Made by a program: the position numbers and the translations under genes
The notes under the pieces: generated by a model
The model's input: the letters and a program-made list of their open reading frames with translations, nothing else
Told to the model about the DNA's origin: nothing
The model's database searches: none
From: JAENVU01 sp046598395
Lineage (GTDB): Bacteria; Actinomycetota; Acidimicrobiia; IMCC26256; JAENVU01
DNA length: 64,000 nucleotides
Assembly (NCBI GenBank): GCA_046598395.1
Contig: JBKJIQ010000047.1
Location: forward strand, 62,001-126,000
Direction of reading: 5' to 3'
In this document: positions 43,669 through 52,084 of the stretch, piece by piece
Position numbering within the stretch: position 1 is the stretch's first letter
Layout: every line of letters begins with the position of its first letter

Positions 43669-45264
43669 GTGGCACGCGCGGATATCGAATGGGGAACCAT
43701 CCCGAAGTTGCTGCACCACGCGGCGACAACTCGCGGCGAGGCCCCGGCGATCTACGACGGCGAAGCCGTGGTCTCGTGGGCCGAGCTCGAGCGAGTCGCC
43801 CGGCGCGCCGCGGCGGCGTATATCGCACTCGGCGTGGAGTCGGGTGATCGGGTCGCGATCTGGGCGCCCAACGTATGGGAATGGATCCCGGCCGCGCTTG
43901 GTATTCACCTCGCCGGCGGAGTGCTCGTTCCGCTCAACACCCGGTACAAGGGAGTAGAGGCCGCGTACATCCTCGGCCGCAGCGGAGCAAAGGTCCTGAT
44001 CACGATGGGAGAATTTCTGGGGACCGACTACGCAGGCATGCTCGCCGGTGCCGTCGAGATCGCCACCGATCTCCCGGAGGTTCGTGCGGTCGTCACGCTG
44101 CGTACCACCGGCCCAAGCAGCTGGGATGCGTTCCTCGCGTCGGGTGCCCACGTCAGCGAATCCACGGTGACCGAGCGCGCGGATGCCGTCTCCACGGACG
44201 ACCTGTCCGACATCCTGTTCACCTCGGGCACTACCGGAAACCCGAAGGGCGTCATGACCACCCACGGTGCCAACCTCCGGGCGTTCCAGGCCTGGAGCGA
44301 CGTTGTTGGCCTGCGCGACGGTGACCGCTACCTCATCGTCAATCCGTTCTTCCACGCGTTCGGCTACAAGGCCGGTTGGCTGAGCGCGCTCCTGACGGGC
44401 GCGACGATTCATCCCCAAGCTGTGTTCGACGTGGACCAGGTGCTCGAGCGCGTGACCCGCGAGCACATCACGATGTTGCCCGGTCCCCCAACGCTGTTCC
44501 ACACCATTCTGGATCACCCACGCCGGGCCGACTACGACCTCTCGACCCTCCGGCTTGCGGTCACCGGCGCGGCCGCGATTCCCGTGGAACTCATCGTGCG
44601 CATGCGCGACGAACTCACTTTCGAGACGATCATCACGGGGTACGGGCTGACCGAGGCTTGCGGCATTGCGACCATGTGTCGGTTCGATGACGACCCCGAT
44701 ACCATCGCCACCACCAGCGGCCGTGCGATTCCTGACGTTGAAGTGATCGTGGTCGACCCCGATGGTACCGAACAACCGGCCGGCGAGCCCGGCGAAGTTG
44801 TGGTCCGTGGCTACAACGTCATGCTCGGGTACTTCGACGATCCCGAAGAAACCACGGCCACCATCGATGCCGACGGCTGGCTCCACACCGGCGACATCGG
44901 CGTGATGGATGTTCGTGGGTACCTCAAGATCACGGACCGCACCAAGGACATGTTCATCGTCGGCGGATTCAACGCGTACCCGGCGGAAATCGAGAATCTG
45001 ATGTTGCACAACGACGCGATCGCACAGGTCGCAGTGATCGGAATCCCCGATGATCGCATGGGCGAGGTCGGAATGGCCTTCGTGGTGTTGCGCCCCGGAG
45101 CGCACACGACCGCCGCGGAGATCACGGCCTGGAGCCGGGCATACATGGCCAACTTCAAGGTGCCCCGCCGAGTGGAAATTGTGGATCAGCTCCCCCTGAA
45201 CGCCACCGGCAAGGTGCTCAAGTACGAACTCCGAGCCCGCGCGGGCACGCCGTTCGCTCCCTGA
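43669..45264 (+). CDS. FadD3-like acyl-CoA ligase
   Basis: 531 residues. P-loop FTSGTTGNPKGVM, adenylate motif TGYGLTEACG, hinge WLHTGDIG, FIVGGFNAYPAEIEN and PLNATGKVLKYELR with the catalytic Lys. In overall sequence style it resembles FadD3/HIP-CoA ligase proteins of steroid C/D-ring degradation, but that substrate is only a family hint. GTG start after GAGGAG. A TATCCT -10 box at 43635-43640 gives a leader of about 25 nt. Confidence 0.87.
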   Translation: MARADIEWGTIPKLLHHAATTRGEAPAIYDGEAVVSWAELERVARRAAAAYIALGVESGDRVAIWAPNVWEWIPAALGIHLAGGVLVPLNTRYKGVEAAYILGRSGAKVLITMGEFLGTDYAGMLAGAVEIATDLPEVRAVVTLRTTGPSSWDAFLASGAHVSESTVTERADAVSTDDLSDILFTSGTTGNPKGVMTTHGANLRAFQAWSDVVGLRDGDRYLIVNPFFHAFGYKAGWLSALLTGATIHPQAVFDVDQVLERVTREHITMLPGPPTLFHTILDHPRRADYDLSTLRLAVTGAAAIPVELIVRMRDELTFETIITGYGLTEACGIATMCRFDDDPDTIATTSGRAIPDVEVIVVDPDGTEQPAGEPGEVVVRGYNVMLGYFDDPEETTATIDADGWLHTGDIGVMDVRGYLKITDRTKDMFIVGGFNAYPAEIENLMLHNDAIAQVAVIGIPDDRMGEVGMAFVVLRPGAHTTAAEITAWSRAYMANFKVPRRVEIVDQLPLNATGKVLKYELRARAGTPFAP

Positions 45265-45289
45265 GTTCTCGGCTGCCACGGGAAGCGCC

Positions 45290-45320
45290 GTTGCACGTTG
45301 CGTGCAACTACCTCTACCGT
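45290..45320 (+). promoter_or_regulatory. TetR-gene promoter with palindromic operator
   Basis: GTTGCAC-gttgc-GTGCAAC (45290-45308), a perfect inverted repeat, lies six bases ahead of a TACCGT -10 box (45315-45320) that is eight bases before the TetR ATG. It occupies the -35 position and is the natural site for autorepression by that TetR protein. Confidence 0.6.
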
Positions 45321-45328
45321 GCCGCCCG

Positions 45329-45916
45329 ATGACAAGTGCCCCGGCCGTCGACGGCCGCTCCGCCCGAGCACAGCGCACCCGCGACTCCGTGGTGAACGCG
45401 GTCCTCGAACTCGCCAACGCCGGCAGCACTCGGCCGACCGCTCGTGAGATCGCCGACCGGGCCGGGATCTCGGTTCGGTCGGTCTACGTACATTTTGAGG
45501 ACCTTGACGACCTGTTCCGCTCCGCGGCCGACCGCCATTTCGAACGCATGGCCGCATTGTTGGCACCCATCGACGATGCCCTCCCGCTCGACCAGCGAAC
45601 CGCGGCCGCGGTGGACCAACGGATCGCGATCCATGAGCAGTTCGGCACCATCCGAAGGGCGGCCGAGCTTTGGGCACCCCAATCCCCTGCCCTCGCCGAG
45701 GTCCTCCGCTTGGGTCGCGAGGTGGCCCGCTACGACATTGAACGCCTCTTCGGTTCCGAACTCATTGGCCGCGACGACCATGACATCGCGCTCGGCGCCG
45801 TGACGCTGCTGATGAGTCCCGAAGCGTGGGACAGTTTGCGCGGCCAGGGGCTTTCGGTTAACGCCGCTCGCGAGATTGTGCTCCACGCCACCAACCGCCT
45901 GCTCGACGAAAAGTGA
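45329..45916 (+). CDS. TetR-family transcriptional regulator
   Basis: 195 residues. The N-terminal helix-turn-helix (TAREIADRAGISVRSVYVHFEDLDDLF, about residues 32-60) is a standard TetR DNA-binding domain; the helical C-domain is of unknown ligand specificity. ATG at 45329 is preferred over an upstream start at 45302 because a TACCGT -10 box precedes it and the longer form would swallow the operator. The haloalkane dehalogenase begins 10 bp after its stop, so it probably represses itself and that enzyme, as DhaR does for dhaA in Rhodococcus. Confidence 0.87.
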   Translation: MTSAPAVDGRSARAQRTRDSVVNAVLELANAGSTRPTAREIADRAGISVRSVYVHFEDLDDLFRSAADRHFERMAALLAPIDDALPLDQRTAAAVDQRIAIHEQFGTIRRAAELWAPQSPALAEVLRLGREVARYDIERLFGSELIGRDDHDIALGAVTLLMSPEAWDSLRGQGLSVNAAREIVLHATNRLLDEK

Positions 45917-45926
45917 TGGATCCTTG

Positions 45927-46844
45927 ATGGACGTACTGCGCACGCCCGACGATCGGTTCGTTGGCCTCCCCGATTACCCATTCGCCCCCCACTACCGCAA
46001 GGTTCCACAGGGAAACGGGGACGGCGACCTCCGGATTCACTATGTCGATGAGGGCCCCGCCGACGCGGCCGAAACGATCCTACTGATGCACGGTGAGCCT
46101 TCGTGGAGCTTCCTGTACCGCCATATGATCCCGATCCTCGCGGCAGCGGGCCATCGGGTCGTTGCTCCCGATCTCGTGGGCTTCGGACGCTCGGACAAGC
46201 CCACTCCCCGCACCGAGTACACCTACCAACGCCACGTCGACTGGATGGTCGCGTGGCTGACCGACCTGGAACTCAGCGGCATCACGCTCGTCTGTCAGGA
46301 CTGGGGCGGTCTCATCGGTTTACGGCTCGTCGCGGCAATGCCGGACCGCTTTCGGAGGGTCGTGGCCGCCAATACGTTTCTCCCCACCGGAGACCAACCT
46401 CCGGGTGATGCGTTCCTCGCTTGGCAGAAGTTCTCCCAAGAGGTCGAGCCGTTCCCCACGGGGCGCATCATCAACGGTGGCTGCATGACCGACCTCTCCG
46501 AAGCGGTGATCGCCGGCTACGACGCGCCATTCCCCGACGAGACCTACAAGGAAGGTGCCCGACAGTTTCCGCTCCTCGTGCCGACATCGCCCGACGATCC
46601 GGCTGCGGCGCCGAACCGCGCCGCGTGGGAAGTGCTCTCGAGTTTCCACCGACCGTTCCTAACCGCCTTCTCCGACGGCGACGCCGTCACCGGCGGCGGC
46701 GATGTTCCGATTCGCGCCAAGATCCCGGGCACCGTCGGTCAGCCGCACACCACCATTGTCGGAGGCGGCCACTTCCTGCAGGAAGACCGTGGGCCCGAAC
46801 TCGCCGCCGTCGTCAACGACTTCATCTCGGGAACTCCGGCATGA
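45927..46844 (+). CDS. Haloalkane dehalogenase (HLD-I, DhlA/DhmA-like)
   Basis: 305-residue alpha/beta hydrolase whose nucleophile is Asp125 in VCQDWGGLIG, not Ser, followed by the halide-stabilising Trp126. The HGEPSWSFLYR oxyanion motif, acid Asp250 in FSDGDAVTGG and His282 in GGGHFLQED complete the dehalogenase triad of subfamily I. It should hydrolyse carbon-halogen bonds of haloalkanes to alcohols. The start is the ATG at 45927; the frame upstream lies within the TetR gene. Epoxide hydrolase is the main alternative, but the two ring-opening Tyr are not evident. Confidence 0.85.
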   Translation: MDVLRTPDDRFVGLPDYPFAPHYRKVPQGNGDGDLRIHYVDEGPADAAETILLMHGEPSWSFLYRHMIPILAAAGHRVVAPDLVGFGRSDKPTPRTEYTYQRHVDWMVAWLTDLELSGITLVCQDWGGLIGLRLVAAMPDRFRRVVAANTFLPTGDQPPGDAFLAWQKFSQEVEPFPTGRIINGGCMTDLSEAVIAGYDAPFPDETYKEGARQFPLLVPTSPDDPAAAPNRAAWEVLSSFHRPFLTAFSDGDAVTGGGDVPIRAKIPGTVGQPHTTIVGGGHFLQEDRGPELAAVVNDFISGTPA

Positions 46845-46934
46845 CCCGGCCCCACTCGCCTTGTCGAACTGTCTAGGGTCAGCGCCAGTGTTCCGGGGGG
46901 AAGCACACCAAACTGAATGGTGCGGAGTGCTCCC

Positions 46935-49097
46935 ATGAACGCGCTCGCGCTCCGCTATATCCCCGACGCGAATATTCGCAAAGCCCTCGCGTGGCTGATC
47001 CCCCTCGGGATCGTTACCTTCGCGGTCACCGTGTACCCGTACCCGGCACCGCTGGGCATCATCCTCAACGGCGCGCTCGTGGGCGGCCGGATTGCGCTCA
47101 TCGCACTGGGCATCGCACTGGTCTACCGGTCGAACCGCGTCATCAACTTCGCCGCGGCCGATCTGGGGGTCGCGCCAGCCACGCTCACCGTGATGCTCGT
47201 ACTCGGGTTCAGTTGGAACTATTGGCTCGGCGCGATCGTCGGGCTCACCAGCGCGCTGGTGCTCGGCGCGCTCACCGAACTCATCGTCATTCGACGGTTC
47301 CGCAACGCTCCGCGCCTGATTTTGACTGTCGCCACCATCGGTGTTTCCCAGATCTTGCTGTACATCGCATTCGGGATTCCCGGGTGGCTCGGTGGCGACA
47401 CGCTGAGCGGGCTGGGACAACGGTTGGCACCACCGTTCACGATCAACTGGTCGTTCGGCGGGACCATCTTCAACGCCAACGACATCGTCACACTCGTGAC
47501 GGTCCCGCTCTGCCTCGTCGCGCTCACGCTGTTTCTCACCAAGTCGCAGACCGGTACTGCGGTACGCGCCGCCGCCGAACGATCCGACCGAGCCGCGATG
47601 TTGGGCATTCCGGTCGGTCGGGTGCAGACCATCGTCTGGATCATCGCGTCGACCCTGGCCTTCATCGCGATCTTTCTCCGTGCGGGGACCGTCGGCCTGC
47701 CGATCGGATCAGCCCTCGGGCCGGCATTCTTGATTCAAGCCATCGGCGCGGCAGTGATCGGCAGCTTCGAGCGCTTCCCGACCATCGCGATCGCATCGGT
47801 CGCGATCGGGATCCTCGACCAGTGCAACACATTCCAGTCCGGGAACCGCCCGGCGTTCAACGATGTCGCCCTGTTCCTCATTGTGCTGATTGCGCTGCTG
47901 TTCGCCAAGCGCGCCAGTACCACCCGCGCCGGCGACGTCAGTACGTGGAAAGCAGTCGGCGAAGTCAAGCGCGTTCCTCCCGAGATCGCCCGGCTCCCGG
48001 AGGTTCGATTCGCGCTCTGGGGCGTAGGGCTCGTGATCATCGGCGCGCTGATTGCACTTCCGGCGTTTCTCGCCGAATCGCGGTTGAGTCTTGCGAGCGT
48101 CATGGCCATCTTCTCGATGGTTGCGCTCTCCCTCGTGGTCCTCACCGGGTGGGCCGGCCAAGTGAGCCTTGGTCAAGTGGCGTTCATGGCTATCGGCGGA
48201 GCAGTCGGAGGTGCACTGACCTCGAACGAGGGTTGGGACATCTCGTTGGCGATGTTTGTTGCCGGGTTGGTCGGCGCGGCCGTTGCCGTGGTCATCGGGT
48301 ACCCGGCGATTCGGCGACGAGGACTCACGCTGGCCGTCATCACGCTGGCCTTTGCCCTCGTGACCCAGACCTACATCCTGAACCGCGAGTTCTTCGGTGG
48401 CTGGCTCCCCGATTCACGCATCGAGCGACCCGACATCTTCGGCGTCATCAGCATCAAGTCGGAGACGAGCTTCTACTACTTCTCGCTGGTGGTGCTCGGC
48501 CTCATGATGTTGGCCGCCCGCGGTATCCGCCGGAGCCGCACCGGCCGAGCCCTCGTTGCGATTCGCGAGAATGAAAGCGCGGCGCGCTCCTATGGCATCG
48601 ACGCAGTGCGCACCACCGTGGTCGCATTCGCAATCTCCGGATTCATGGCCGCAGTCGCGGGTGTGCTCTTCGTGCATGAACAAAACGGGCTCGGCACCGC
48701 CCCTTACCACCCGAGCGAGAGCCTCATCGCGTTCTCGACGGTCGTCATCGGCGGCTTGGGCTCGATCCCTGGTGCAGTCCTCGGGGCGTTCTATATCCGA
48801 GGCGCGCAGTACTTCCTACCCGGCAACTGGCAGTTGATCGCCAGCGGTGCCGGGGTCGTGCTGGTGCTGTGGCTCCTGCCTGGTGGTCTCGGCGCCGCAC
48901 TGGTCCGGGCCCGGGACGCCTACCTGCGTTGGGTCGCCGGTCGGCGCGGCATTGTGGTCCCGAGCTTGCTGGCGGACCGGCGCGTGGAGACCGAATCGTC
49001 GGAAGCGGTCGCGCTCCCCCATGGCGCAACCCCGTTGCCCACTAGCGCAGCCGAAAACCAACCGGTTGGCGAAGCGATCTCCGAGGTCGCCCCATGA
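46935..49097 (+). CDS. Branched-chain amino acid-type ABC permease, LivH-LivM fusion
   Basis: 720 residues with two permease modules in one chain: LivH-like (about 20-310; NGALVGGRIALIALGIALVY, TQ-type loop AERSDRAAMLGIPVGRVQT) and LivM-like (about 365-680; GWAGQVSLGQVAFMAIGG, loop NESAARSYGIDAVRTT, IGGLGSIPGAVLGA). Together they form the membrane channel of a HAAT-family importer. ATG 46935 has GGAG at good spacing; ATG 46917 lacks one. A CTAGGGTC -10-like element lies 60 bp upstream. ATGA overlap with the next gene couples channel and ATPase synthesis. Confidence 0.9.
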   Translation: MNALALRYIPDANIRKALAWLIPLGIVTFAVTVYPYPAPLGIILNGALVGGRIALIALGIALVYRSNRVINFAAADLGVAPATLTVMLVLGFSWNYWLGAIVGLTSALVLGALTELIVIRRFRNAPRLILTVATIGVSQILLYIAFGIPGWLGGDTLSGLGQRLAPPFTINWSFGGTIFNANDIVTLVTVPLCLVALTLFLTKSQTGTAVRAAAERSDRAAMLGIPVGRVQTIVWIIASTLAFIAIFLRAGTVGLPIGSALGPAFLIQAIGAAVIGSFERFPTIAIASVAIGILDQCNTFQSGNRPAFNDVALFLIVLIALLFAKRASTTRAGDVSTWKAVGEVKRVPPEIARLPEVRFALWGVGLVIIGALIALPAFLAESRLSLASVMAIFSMVALSLVVLTGWAGQVSLGQVAFMAIGGAVGGALTSNEGWDISLAMFVAGLVGAAVAVVIGYPAIRRRGLTLAVITLAFALVTQTYILNREFFGGWLPDSRIERPDIFGVISIKSETSFYYFSLVVLGLMMLAARGIRRSRTGRALVAIRENESAARSYGIDAVRTTVVAFAISGFMAAVAGVLFVHEQNGLGTAPYHPSESLIAFSTVVIGGLGSIPGAVLGAFYIRGAQYFLPGNWQLIASGAGVVLVLWLLPGGLGAALVRARDAYLRWVAGRRGIVVPSLLADRRVETESSEAVALPHGATPLPTSAAENQPVGEAISEVAP

Positions 49098-52075
49098 CCG
49101 CGGTGGCTCGGCCCGACGGCGTTGGTCGGCTCCGCTATTGGGCGCGCTCCCTCGGCGGCGGCGCACCGCTCTACCCGATATTCGTCCTGTTTGGACTCAC
49201 CGCGGTCGACCAGTTCGACAAGACCGCATTCCGGGTCCTGCTACCCGACATTGCGAAGGATCTCAACCTCACCATCGGCGACGCGATTCAACTCGTGGGC
49301 CTGGTTGGCGCGGCCGCAATTCTGCTCGCGGTCCCGATCGGCTTTCTCGCCGACCGGCGCAAGCGGGTTCCCATCGCGATCCTCGGTGGAGTGATCTGGG
49401 GTGCGTTCTCTCTGCTCACCGGTTTCGCCACGACCACGTGGATCATGTTCATCGCTCGAGCCGGATCGCAGCTGGGTGAAGCCGCGAACGCCCCCACCCA
49501 CAACTCGCTCCTCGCGGACTATTACCCCTTCGAGGCCCGCAACGGCGTGTTCTCCCTTCACCGAGCCGCCCTCGCGGTCGGTGCGGGCATCGGACCGCTC
49601 ATCGCGGGGCCAGTCGGCGCCGCGTTCGGTTGGCGAGTTCCCTTCATCCTGTTCGCCATCCCCACTGCGATCATGGTGCTCCTCGCAACCCGACTCCGTG
49701 AGCCGGTCCGCGGTCACTACGAGCGAGCCGCGATGGGCGCTTCGGAAGAAAGCATCGCCACCGAGGAGGTTCCGCCTTCGTTCGCAGAGTCGTGGCGCAT
49801 CGTCTGGAACGTTGGCACGTTGCGGCGGATCTTCTACGCGCTCCCGTTCCTCGCGACGGCCTTCATCGGTCTGGGTGAGATGAGCAGCCTCTTCTACACG
49901 AAGATCTTCCATGTCGGGACCGCGCAACGCGGATACATCGCGGCGGCCCTCGCCCCGGCTCAGCTCATCGCGCTGATGATCGGCGCGCCGATCGCGACCC
50001 GCCTCTTGCTGCGCGGACCTGCGCTGATTCCTCGCTTCATCGCCGCGGTGAGTGTCGGTGTGGCGGTGGCATGGGCCGGGTTCGCGTTGAGCCCGAACCT
50101 CGGAATCGCAATCGGGCTGAACGCGCTCCTCGTGGCGGGCGCGGTGCTCATCTCCCCGGTGATCTTCGTGATGTTGTCGCTCACGATTCCGCCCAAGGTT
50201 CGTTCGTTCGGTTACGCCGCGGCGTCGCTGTTCATTCTCCCGGGGATCGTCATCTATCTCATCATCGGTGCGCTCGCGGACTCGATCGGGCTGCGCGCGG
50301 CCATCCTCATCAACGTGCCGATCTTCCTCCTCGGTTCGGCCCTCATCGCGAGTTCCGGACTGGAGATCGACCGCGACATCCGGAGGGTTTGGGGGCAGGC
50401 CGCTGCTCTTTCGGAGGTGTTGTTCGAGCGGCGCCAAGGCCGGGTCAAGATGCTGCTCTGCCGCGGCATCAATGTGAAGTACGACAACGTGCAGGTGCTC
50501 TTCAACGTCGATTTCGATATTGACGAGGGGGAGATCGTCGCACTCCTCGGGACCAACGGTGCGGGGAAGTCGACCTTGCTGAAGGCGATCGCCGGTCTCG
50601 TTGAACCCGCCGACGGCTCCATCATCTTCGATGGCCGCGACATGACCTACACCCCGCCGAATGAGACCGCAGGCCGCGGTGTCACGATGGTTCCGGGAGG
50701 TCAAGGCGTGTTCCCGGCCCTGACCGTCAAAGAGAACCTCGGACTCGCAGGTTGGCTGCACCGCAAGGACAAGGCCCGCGTCGCCAAAGCAACCGAACAC
50801 GTCCTCGACATCTTTCCCGTCTTGCGCGACCGCCTTGATCAAGCCGCGGGCAACCTCTCGGGTGGACAACAACAAATGCTCACCCTCGGCATGGCGTTTA
50901 TCGAACGGCCCCGCCTCCTCATGATCGACGAACTCTCGCTCGGCCTGGCACCAGCGGTCGTCGGTCAGCTGCTCGGGATCGTTCGTGAACTACGGGATTC
51001 CGGGACGACCATCATCCTCGTGGAGCAATCGGTCAACGTTGCGCTCACGATCGCGGAGACCGCCTATTTCATGGAGAAGGGAGAGATCCGGTTCCACGGT
51101 CCCACCGCCGAACTCTTGGACCGACCCGATGTGCTGCGTTCGGTCTTCCTCGAAGGCGCCGCTTCGAAGAACAGCACCGCAGCGAACACTGCACCAGCAT
51201 CCCCGGCGACCACAACTCTTCGACCCACGGTCAATGGAGATGCGTCAACCGAGGGCGAGAGTATCGATCGGCTGGAAGTCCGTGGTCTGAGGAAGCGGTA
51301 CGGCGGGGTCGTGGCACTTGACGATGTGTCGCTCACGATTAGCGCCGGGGAAATCGTCGGGTTCATTGGCCCCAATGGTGCGGGAAAGACGTCGCTCTTC
51401 GATGCGATATCGGGGTTCCTTCCGATCGACGGCGGTCGGGTGCTGATGGCTGCCAACGACGGCGAGACCTACGACCTCACGGAGCGGCCCGCCCAGGTCC
51501 GGTCGCGCCTCGGACTCGGGCGATCGTTCCAGGATGGTCGCCTCTTCCCCGCCCTGACGGTGCGCGAGACCATCGCGGTCGCACTCGAGTGCAGCGTCGC
51601 GGTGAAGGACCCCATTGCGGCGGCGCTCTACCTCCCCGCCGTCATCGACTCCGAAGCTGCGGTCTACGAACGCGTGGAGCAACTGATCGAGTTCATGGGC
51701 CTCGAAGCGTTCCGGGACAAGTTCACGCACGAACTATCGACGGGCAGCCGGCGCATCGTCGACCTTGCGTGCGTCCTCGCTCACCAGCCCACCGTCTTGT
51801 TACTCGACGAGCCGTCGAGCGGAATCGCGCAGCGTGAGTCCGAGGCGCTCGGTCCATTGATGCTCAAGATTCGTGACCAACTCGGCGCGAGCCTGCTCGT
51901 GATCGAACACGACCTTCCGTTGCTGTCCTCGGTATCTGATCGCATGATCGCGATGGATCTCGGCGCCGTGATAGCGATGGGTCCACCCCAGGAGGTGGTA
52001 CACGACCCCGTGGTCGTGGCCTCGTACCTGGGAGACAACGAAGCCGCGATCGCTCGTTCGGGCGACCGGAACTAG
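49094..52075 (+). CDS. Three-part fusion: MFS transporter, LivF-type ATPase, LivG-type ATPase
   Basis: 993 residues in one uninterrupted frame. Residues 1-430 are a 12-helix MFS domain (DQFDKTAFRVLLPDI, FLADRRKRVPIAI after helix 2). From 450 comes a LivF-like ATPase (Walker A GTNGAGKST near 485, signature LSGGQQQM near 588, Walker B LLMIDELSLG, VEQ switch), and from 723 a LivG-like ATPase (GPNGAGKTS near 759, signature LSTGSRR, VLLLDEPSSG, IEHD switch). With the LivHM gene it gives one importer; how the MFS part contributes is unknown. LivF and LivG are normally separate genes in the order G-F. ATGA overlap upstream, 9 bp gap downstream. Confidence 0.9.
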   Translation: MTAVARPDGVGRLRYWARSLGGGAPLYPIFVLFGLTAVDQFDKTAFRVLLPDIAKDLNLTIGDAIQLVGLVGAAAILLAVPIGFLADRRKRVPIAILGGVIWGAFSLLTGFATTTWIMFIARAGSQLGEAANAPTHNSLLADYYPFEARNGVFSLHRAALAVGAGIGPLIAGPVGAAFGWRVPFILFAIPTAIMVLLATRLREPVRGHYERAAMGASEESIATEEVPPSFAESWRIVWNVGTLRRIFYALPFLATAFIGLGEMSSLFYTKIFHVGTAQRGYIAAALAPAQLIALMIGAPIATRLLLRGPALIPRFIAAVSVGVAVAWAGFALSPNLGIAIGLNALLVAGAVLISPVIFVMLSLTIPPKVRSFGYAAASLFILPGIVIYLIIGALADSIGLRAAILINVPIFLLGSALIASSGLEIDRDIRRVWGQAAALSEVLFERRQGRVKMLLCRGINVKYDNVQVLFNVDFDIDEGEIVALLGTNGAGKSTLLKAIAGLVEPADGSIIFDGRDMTYTPPNETAGRGVTMVPGGQGVFPALTVKENLGLAGWLHRKDKARVAKATEHVLDIFPVLRDRLDQAAGNLSGGQQQMLTLGMAFIERPRLLMIDELSLGLAPAVVGQLLGIVRELRDSGTTIILVEQSVNVALTIAETAYFMEKGEIRFHGPTAELLDRPDVLRSVFLEGAASKNSTAANTAPASPATTTLRPTVNGDASTEGESIDRLEVRGLRKRYGGVVALDDVSLTISAGEIVGFIGPNGAGKTSLFDAISGFLPIDGGRVLMAANDGETYDLTERPAQVRSRLGLGRSFQDGRLFPALTVRETIAVALECSVAVKDPIAAALYLPAVIDSEAAVYERVEQLIEFMGLEAFRDKFTHELSTGSRRIVDLACVLAHQPTVLLLDEPSSGIAQRESEALGPLMLKIRDQLGASLLVIEHDLPLLSSVSDRMIAMDLGAVIAMGPPQEVVHDPVVVASYLGDNEAAIARSGDRN

Positions 52076-52084
52076 GGGGAAACT

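Noticed and set aside
43465..45429. A 654-codon open frame on the minus strand opposite the FadD3-like ligase
   Set aside because: Long antisense frames are common in high-GC coding DNA. Its translation is rich in His/Arg/Gly with no motif, and the plus-strand gene has a full set of ANL motifs.
49241..50875. A 544-codon minus-strand frame opposite the MFS/LivF part
   Set aside because: Extremely Arg/Glu/Asp-rich low-quality translation with no motif; a shadow of the fusion transporter.
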